A program made the position numbers and the translations under genes. This document shows positions 56,557 through 64,000 of a DNA stretch of 64,000 bases, piece after piece; the stretch's first letter is position 1; each line of letters opens with the position of its first letter. Below the pieces are notes generated by a model, which was given only the letters and a program-made list of their open reading frames with translations, made no database searches and was not told the origin of the DNA. Source of the DNA: Leidyana gryllorum EB-2025a (Eukaryota > Apicomplexa); assembly GCA_048772705.1 (NCBI GenBank), contig JBLWGC010000180.1, positions 1 through 64,000 of the forward strand. Reading direction: 5' to 3'.

Positions 56557-58970
56557 CGCTGGAATGTTTTTTGGTCAACTGAATGCATAATTGGAAAACG
56601 AGTAGTAATCATTGTATCCGACGAGAGTTCATTCCTGCTACACATCTTAAGACAAAAGGTGTCGAGCTCACCATATGCCTCCAGGTCAGCTGGAGTCAGC
56701 TTTTCCAGGACTTTAGCAATTTGGCTGGCTGACGGTCGTCTGGTAGCCGCCCAATCGAAACACTGTAGGTGATAGATGTAAAAAGGCAAAAGCGACGCGA
56801 CTCACATGGTGCAAGATTTGCCGAACATCCGGGTGGAACCATTGAGGGACCAGCGGGGGTTTCTGCTCTGTCAAGATCTTCTGAATTACCGCTGCGTTGT
56901 TATAGTGCTCCTCGTGTGGAATTGGACCGCCCAGTATTTCAATTAGACAACATGCTAAGGACCAGATGTCAGCTTTCTCCGTGATCACACCACTCGGGAC
57001 AAAACATTCGGGAGCCATATATCGCGGTGAGCCGCCATTGTCGTCCAGAAGCAAGAAAGACCGATGCTGCAAGACGTCTCGGCACAGGCTAGTGGGAGAG
57101 TGACCTACCATAAACTTTGTTTTCCCGAAGTCACACAACTTCAAGTTCAAGTCCTCATCCAGAACCAAATTAGGCGTCTTGATGTCCCGATGAATGACCA
57201 CTGGCCGGCATGAGTGCAGATGATCGAGCACCTCCACCTGAGGACCTGTCTCGCTCAGAACTTTGCCCACATACACCCACCAGTTGGCGTGCCATTTTAA
57301 GGCGCTTTGCTGCGCTCACCGCTTCCTTGTTATCGAAGAAGAGCTCGAATGCATTACCACGCGGCAAAAACTCAGTCACCAAAGCCAACGTGTCCAGAGA
57401 GTCCACACACGCGCCATAGAACCGACAAATATGTTGATGATCCAGAACCCTGCAGGAATTGATCTGAGGCACAGAGTAGGCTGTCATCCTCACCAGTAAG
57501 CGTTCAACTCTCGCTCAAAGTTGCGGAGTTGTTCGATGGTAGGGGGATTGTCCGCATGGCACCATTTTACTGCCACTTCTCTCCCGCGCCACCTTGCTTT
57601 ATATACGGTTCCAAACGTTCCTGAAAGCACCCGCAGTGTGATTTTCGCTGCTGACACCACTCACCTTTGCTAATTGGCCTTCCCAACAACTCCAAATCTG
57701 ACAGAGAGATCCGCAACTCGGGAGGCAGATCGCACATCAAGTCGGCCGGTTGATGGGGCGGAACGATGACTCTGGCCACTAAACGCAAGGCTTTTTGACG
57801 GAACAATTTCTCGCGAGTGGTCTCCTCTACCGTCGCGGGGGCCGTTTGTTGGGCCGACAGCTGGGATGTTTGCGGTCGCTGCATTCCATCAGCCCGCAGC
57901 GTATAATCGCTTGAGCCCACTGTCCGTCGCAATGCACAGCCCGAATCCAGGCTGCGACGGCTCTGTTGTAGGTCGTAGACGTTGAATGGATCACTCTCCA
58001 ATTGTTGACGTAGACAGCTCATAGGAGTGCCAGCTCGCACATGCCGACATTGTAAGTCTTGATCAATACCCGTGCAATTCTCTTCCGGCCACCGGGGTAT
58101 CACTCGACGAGACAAGATCTCTGGGACTGCGAGCGAACGAGCTGATGGAGACGTCCCTCGCCACGAAGGAGACTCAAAATTCGAACGACGCCGGATAGGA
58201 TGGTCCATCGAGTTAGTCAGCTGGCGCACCGACGGCCGCAACGCGGGAGATCGCGAACCAGGCGAGGCTGATGCGAGAGACAATGGTGGCGGGGAAGAGA
58301 GGTGGACAGGACCGGGCGATTGGGGGGGAAATCCAGCAGCTTCACTGATCACCAGTTGACGACGGGGGGACCGAGCAGTGGTACTGGCCAGCGTGATGTC
58401 GTCTTCTTCTATTGGTGAGTCTCCACCTTCATGTGTTTTAACTGAATTACTGTCGTCCATCCGTCTCGAGGCAACACGCCGAGCACGGTGGTTCAGATTT
58501 AGGGACGCAAGAACTGAGTCAGCATTGGACCCGTCGGCGGCGAGTTGAGTCATTAAGAGTCGCTTCCAAAAGGTCGCACTGAGACCACAGGTACTTCCCT
58601 GCACATTCGTAGTCTGCCCCGATGGGGGTTTGCGGATGACGAAGTGGGTGCGGGTCGGTTGCGTTCGGGTGGGGTAGCGCATGGCATCCGCCAGGGGATC
58701 GGCCCACTGCCTGGAGGGCAACTCTGTGAGTCGCAGGAGCTGTCGACACCGCAAGGGATTTACACGGAATCTGAGCAAATACAAGAGGTCATCAACCCGT
58801 TGTGACCGACAACGATCGTGTACTGAAGGAAACCTCCAAGAAGGCAATGGCGAATGTGGGACTACCGCAGCAGCTGAGCGATAGCGAGTGCTGGTGGTCC
58901 CTTTGTCGTCCATCAACTTCGAGTCACGGGGCAATTGGGCCATGAAGTCCAGCACGGCAACATCCAACAT
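56553..58970 (-). CDS. Serine/threonine protein kinase (tyrosine-kinase-like) with long disordered N-terminus
   Basis: About 700 residues. The first 400 or so are Arg/Ser/Pro-rich and disordered. The kinase domain begins ISLSDLELLGRPISKG, and an intron joins it to TFGTVYKARWRGREVAVKW (ATP-binding Lys). HRDIKTPNLVLDEDLNLKLCDFG (catalytic Asp and DFG) and SPRYMAPECF follow, then DIWSLACCLIEIL and a C-lobe end CFDWAATRRPSASQIAKVLEKL. All catalytic residues look intact. The 3' end is ambiguous: unspliced it stops at 56553, but a donor after EAYG could splice to the CAG two bases before the AP4S1 ATG, in frame. Confidence 0.88.
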
Positions 58971-59184
58971 CCCTCTTCCAATGTGTTACATCAGACTCCA
59001 GATCACTCCAAAAAAGTATCTCCCACATTTTCCGAGAAATAGGACAGAGCATGCACTACTGCCAAACACGAACCAATTGAACGAACCTCCAAATGGGGTA
59101 CATGGGTACTGCCGCACAGCTGTGTGACTTCTTGTAAGGCAGGGACCACGACTATATGAGAAAAAGAGCAAAAAAGTGACTACT

Positions 59185-62100
59185 ATGCACAATGCTACCC
59201 TGAGTGCCACTCGCCCCAATTCTCCTCTCTGTGGCAATGCTGCCAGAAGGGCTTTAATTCGCCACTGGGAAAGTAAGCTGCCCGTTTCGTGTTACACTGA
59301 TGTGGAGACATACACACACATACTGACACGGTTATTATCTGTGACACACCCGATTATGTCGTGTGTCTCCAAGGAATCTGATATTTCCATGTGCTACGTA
59401 TGTATTGAGGGGCCAATTATGGACGGTTTAATCTTCAGAGACATTGAGTGAGCATCGTGACGGCTCGCTAGCAACTGTTGAATGGAGAAATCGCCAGCGA
59501 TTGACCGCCCCAGTGCCAGCAGCCATGGTGGAGCTACTCAGCTACCTCTTCCTGGATCTGGCAGAGATGCCATATAGTAGTGTACACAAACGGCTGCTGG
59601 GGCATATGATGATGCGAGTGCAATATTTGTTCGGCCGTGTCGAGAAGGCCATTGACACATGTGTGATGAACTCTTACGATGGCGGGGATTTGATCAGGAC
59701 GACAGTGCAGTATGTGACTCTCACCCCTGGTTGTTGACAATGGATGTGCATTGCAGGCGACTGACGATCATGGCCGTCGAAGCGATGAAGATCTCTGATC
59801 TACGCCAATTGCATCAGCTTATTGACAGATTAATAATGCTGATTCATCGTTGCAAAGTATTACAGAGCAGAGGCAGTATTCGACACCCTGAAGTCCAACG
59901 CTTACAGCATGAAATATGTCCCAGTATCTGTGTGGACTTCTTTAGTTCACAGCATACAGAAGCAGAAACTTCCACAGCCAAGTATCGCTCTGCAGCTCAA
60001 GCCCGAGCCTTTCAATGCAGCTGTACCTGTCATCTCCCCGCCCAGCTCACTCTCGCCTGTGTCGGGTTGTCTTCCACAAGTCCTCTATCTTCACTGCAGC
60101 AGATGATGGAATCTGTAAGGTTCAATAGATTGGAGACGTCGTCTCATAATGCGCCCCTTGCAGTCTAACCTGCCAGCTCTGCAGCAAACATGGTTTGCAG
60201 CTCGTCCAGATCGACTTTTAGTCAAAATGACCTGGCACTGTTACGAGTTACAATCAGCAATAATGGATCCGTACGAAGGAATGCACCGCAGTTTGGAGGC
60301 TGGGGTGCCAGTTTCTGTTCATACGCAATTGGCAACATTCGCCGAAACCGTTGGAAGGTAAGGCAGCCATGTTTTCGCTGACCATTCTTCATTGGGCCTT
60401 AGCTGCACGGCCTTGTATTCTTACACTAAGGAAGTGCTGATAACGTTGGCGCGCTTGACCAGTCCTACACTCCCATCCACCTTAGCCAGTGACTCTGGCT
60501 TGCGAGAATTGGCTGAGGCGTACGGAACCCTTGCTGATCTTATGGCGTCGCGTCCTCCTCCTATTACATCCGACTTCTACCTAGAGCAAGCCATTGATGG
60601 CTGCCCGCCCGACTTACGTCGGACTTCCAGTTACGCTTTCCAGAAACTGATCGAGGCACTGAGAGGTTTTGGGGATGGTACTGTGGGCACCATTCGTCTC
60701 CAGCTCGGTTTGCTGTGCAGAAAGGCGGGCATCTTAGACCGTCGCAATTGCGAATCTCAGGCGGTGGAAACGCTGCTGTCCTTTGCAGAGAAATTGGGAC
60801 AGGCGCTGCCGCCTCGGGCCACACGTCCGAGAATGTCGCTCGGTGCAGCCTCACCCACGCGTACACCCCATGGTGCTCCACTTCTCCCGCCCAACGGATT
60901 GAATCTCCAGGTGTCGTCAGCTTCGGCTGTTCGAGCTGTGAGTGATACTTCTTCCCACCAGTGTACTTACTCAATCTTTGACAGTTTTTTGTTCAGCGAC
61001 TGCCTCACATCCCATTGCTCGCCACTAGCGCGGAAGTAGCCGCTGCGAGGACGGCGTCCAAAGTGGACTCTGTTGGCGACCTCTGGGATGTTTTACTCAT
61101 CATGCAGAGTCCAATATGGACTTACTTGATCTCAGCTGGTAAGTGATCTCACATAGGCAGGATTACTGGTCATGCCTCACCTCTTTTAGTCCTGTTCGAG
61201 TCCTTCCTAACCCCCTACTCCGCAACGACCTTGCGGAATGACGGCCGCATTGAAACTGACACTCTGAGCGCATGGCTGATATTGATCACTGCAATCCCTC
61301 TACTTATGGCCACAGTTGAAGGATCAGCCTTGCCTGGTCATGCCCATGTGATTCAGACCCTAAACACTTACAAGATGGATAAGGATTATGTGGTGTGTAA
61401 TCAAGTCTTGTCCTCTCACCTGGCGCACCGGGAGTGGGTCCGGTCACGGAACGCGGGCAAGCAGGGCGATAGTTTAGTTAAACGACGGCGAAAGTAAGAC
61501 CCGAATATCTCATGGATTCAATGTGGATGAGCAGTTCTCCGTCCGCCGTTTGCGCTTCGGTCCTTACCTTCGAACGACTCTTGGAAGCGCTTAATGGTCG
61601 CAATGACCCTATAACCGGTATCCCACCATTATGGGCGAAAGTATTGCAATGGATCAGTATGGGCGAAAACCGTCCTCTCAAAACCCTCCGCATCTTCTTC
61701 TCTTCTCTTCAAGAGGTGTATGATATTATTCATCGGGAAAATGAAGTGGTGAGTCACTCGCCACTTCACATCGTCGCTGAATGGATGAGCAGGAGCCTTG
61801 GTCAAACCCCAAAGTCAATGTTCGCGCAGTGCTGGGGAACATGCACCAGCAATTCAAAGATATCTGCGCTGCAGCCGATAACAACAACAGTACTATCGCA
61901 ATGCAAGTTCAGAGCCGACTCTCGGTTCGGCTTTGGCGTATGGTAAGGCGGTTTTGTATTTGCCCGATGCACATTGCTCTCCACTGTTCAGCTAATGGTT
62001 TGTTTAGCGAATTACCTTCTGGATGGAGGTTGGGGCGGAGTGGGTCCAGGATTGGATGTTGAGGCTGCTCGGCCTCTGAGCTCGCAGGATGCCTTCATGT

Positions 62101-62591
62101 TGAACTATCTATTGATGGAATTCCGGACAGAGAAGTTTGTTGGAGATGGTAGAGACGTGTTCCCTGGTGCAGTCTTGACTATTGTGCAACGGCTGCAGTC
62201 CAAGCGCACTCCGCTGTGCGAAGCCATCTTGGTGGGGAACCGTCAAAACTTGAAGGAACTTTATTGTCGCTGGTTGCTCGCTGTTGGGCTGCCCGGTCAA
62301 GGGGTCAGAAGTTGTGCCCTGCGGGAAAGATTGAAGAGTGATCTGGAGATTCACGGCTCCGGTCTCGTGATGGATCTGACCGACGAAGAGCGAATGAAAA
62401 TGAAACAATATATCGGACAGAGGTGAGTAAAGTCAGATTTCTGTGGAGTTGTGCTCAGGCGCCACGATGCGAAAGAGGGAGACCCTAGTATATGCCTGGC
62501 TATCTACTTCTTGCGATATGGCACTTTCAAGTCTCCAAGCTCTGGTTTGGATCGATTATCGGTTCTATTTTTAGGCTGCACCAATTCCTGA
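59185..62591 (+). CDS. Large, mostly helical protein of unknown function
   Basis: I do not recognise this gene. The likely start is ATG 59185 (MHNATLSATRPNSPLCG). A 160-base intron (about 59274-59437) joins HWE to KTLSEHRDG. Further exons encode helical repeats such as MVELLSYLFLDLAEMPYSSV, RRLTIMAVEAMKISDLRQLHQLIDRL, TYSYAFQKL-like and LQLGLLCRKAGILDRRN, plus a Ser/Pro linker near 60810-60900. The last join (intron about 62425-62459) leads to RRHDAKEGDPS and TGA 62589-62591. Length is about 1,000 residues. It has no membrane helix or catalytic motif. A HEAT-like scaffold is only a guess. Several internal joins are unverified. Confidence 0.55.
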
Positions 62592-63706
62592 CTCCTCGTT
62601 CCACTGACGAATAATATATGAATGATTATGCAATTGACCCGGGTGAACCAAACCACTCACCTGAGCGATCATGGCTCTCCGCTCCTCAGAATCTGTCCTC
62701 TCATGTCTCCTTGGGGGAGGAGGTGGGCCGTCGTCTTCATAAACTCGATCCTCTGACCGTCGTCGGTCATCTCGCCCCCCCCGATCTGCAGACCGCCGGT
62801 ACCCTCCACTGTTACCACTCCACTCACAGTTGTTATCACGGGGACGCTTTCGTACTCGTTCGTAATCATTGCTCCTCCATCGATCTCGCGGGGGTGCGTC
62901 ACGTGTCGACCTATGGGTAGTATCGTCGTACATAAACACCCGATGAGAAGAGAGAGTTCCTTACCGCCCCTCCAACTCCTTGACTCTATTCACGTTGTAG
63001 TTAGGATGCGTTTCGTACATCCGACGCATCAACTTCCGACGCAGTGATCGCGGAATGTGCTTCAGATGCATGAAATTGCAGTAACCACCACCTGAAGAAG
63101 TAGTCTCACATTTGCTGAGTAGTGAGCTTACGCGTGCATTGACCATCAACAAACTGTCGGCAACGAGCTTCCCGAAAGTCAGTCACAGGAGAGAACTCGG
63201 CCTCAATGAGCCGTCCCGAGTAGAATCGGCCGCTCAAGCGCCGTATAGCCACCTCAGCGTCTTCCTCGTTACAATACTTGACATAAGTATTTCCTATCAT
63301 GTGGTCGCCTGAACGGACATTACACCACCGAACGGCGACTGCATTTCTTTTACCTATGTTGTCTACAACCACAGCCTCTTCAATTTCACCGAACTTTGCC
63401 AACTCATCGAATACCTCCTCAAAGAAGGCTTCGAAATGGTCTTGCGCTCCGTCCGCAACTTCATCGTCCACGTCTTGCCCTTCAGCAATTGCCAGCGCCA
63501 CCGGAGGATTTTGATACAAGTGACGCAATATCAGCGTTTGGCCGCTAGTAGGCTTATAGTGAGTTCTTGAGCATTGGTCTCCATGCCGGCAGGCACCAAT
63601 CTTCCAGTAGAAAGGACAATTTACCCTGAACGCAGCATTATAGTACCTCCCTGTTGTTACCTACCTGTCCTCTTCAGTACCGATGATGCGAGCGAAGTGC
63701 TCAGCC
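62571..63706 (-). CDS. U2AF1: Splicing factor U2AF small subunit (U2AF35)
   Basis: U2AF35 recognises the AG at the 3' splice site. The first exon encodes MAEHFARIIGTEEDR. A short intron leads to VNCPFYWKIGACRHGDQCSRTH, zinc finger 1. The RRM-like UHM follows (FEAFFEEVFDELAKFGEIEE, an intron in DNIG, then GNTYVKYCNEEDAEVAIRRL, FSPVTDFREARCRQF). Zinc finger 2 is split by an intron before GGYCNFMHLKHIPRSLRRKL. The tail is Arg-rich with a Pro run. About 300 residues. The stop codon (TTA on +, 62571-62573) lies inside the last exon of the convergent gene. Confidence 0.95.
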
Positions 63707-63752
63707 ATTCCCAAAAGGTAAAAAAATCCGCTCACTGCATGCTCCTTGTACA

Positions 63753-64000
63753 ATGACGGTGTTGGATGCTTCCACATATGGAGATGTCATTCGCTCAGCA
63801 GACTCTCTTATAACCCTTATCACGCACCAGAATACGTTCCTGCGGGAAACACAATTAGAGGCCCATCCAATAGCCTTACGTACCGAATTACCGATTGCCA
63901 TTCACGCGACTAATCAGCATGTACCCATCCTGGCTCCTCAGGTGTGAGCTCAGAACTTTCTTGTGACCCTCTGTACTCTGCAGGCCTTCTTGCGACCTCA
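63753..64000 (+). CDS. 5' end of an unrecognised gene, cut by the window edge
   Basis: ATG 63753 opens MTVLDASTYGDVIRSADSLI through IHATNQHVPILAPQ. A GT at 63943 and CTCTGCAG ending at about 63982 would join to AFLRP in frame at the edge. The start is 46 bases from the divergent U2AF1 start. No family recognised in these 65 or so residues. Confidence 0.5.

Overview
The window is nuclear DNA of a gene-dense unicellular eukaryote. Introns are spliceosomal GT-AG, mostly 37-60 bases, all three standard stop codons are used, and GC is about 50 percent. The proteins (two apicomplexan-like hexose transporters, an AP-4 subunit, a plant/protist ABC1 kinase-hydrolase fusion, storage-glucan machinery) point to an alveolate. 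A Perkinsus-like protist is my best guess, made by inference and not by any database search. I see no rRNA or tRNA gene, no CRISPR array and no prokaryotic operon signal.

Layout. 1-3284 (+): Helitron-type Rep protein with a degenerate helicase tail. 3285-7374 (-): NUDC then COG3. 7390-8961 (+): ATG5. 9013-11779 (-): dUTPase, an AFG1/ZapE-like ATPase and a small unknown. 11815-31850 (+): coatomer zeta, a pseudo-hydrolase, an ABC1 kinase/beta-lactamase-like fusion, a giant branching-enzyme/glycosyltransferase chimera, two tandem hexose transporters, a Pumilio protein and Sec61 alpha. 31951-35305 (-): eIF1, RTF2 and a CCCH zinc-finger protein. 35350-40499 (+): large unknown. 40506 to about 41100 (-): small unknown. 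41446-46339 (+): GPD, ArgRS and HDAC. 46342-49136 (-): RPL32 and CCT7. 49207-49746 (+): phosphohistidine phosphatase. 49755-58970 (-): protein kinase, AP-4 sigma, SLC44 transporter and alkyl sulfatase-like hydrolase. 59185-62591 (+): large unknown. 62571-63706 (-): U2AF35. 63753-end (+): start of an unknown gene.

The most unusual protein is at 18289-22670. A glycogen branching enzyme scaffold has lost every catalytic residue, and an apparently intact glycosyltransferase is inserted into its barrel. Several other enzymes here also look like pseudoenzymes: a hydrolase without its triad, a beta-lactamase-like domain without its lysine, and a Rep protein with a ruined helicase. ATG5 lacks the lysine that normally accepts ATG12.

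The second theme is extreme packing. Same-strand neighbours are separated by 2-27 bases or overlap as ATGA. Convergent genes end 0-8 bases apart, and one pair overlaps in coding sequence. One divergent pair has start codons 15 bases apart. This fits polycistronic precursors resolved by spliced-leader trans-splicing, known in perkinsids and dinoflagellates, but no leader sequence is visible in the DNA. Exon junctions were worked out by hand from reading frame, GT-AG sites and family alignment recalled from memory. Gene spans include introns.
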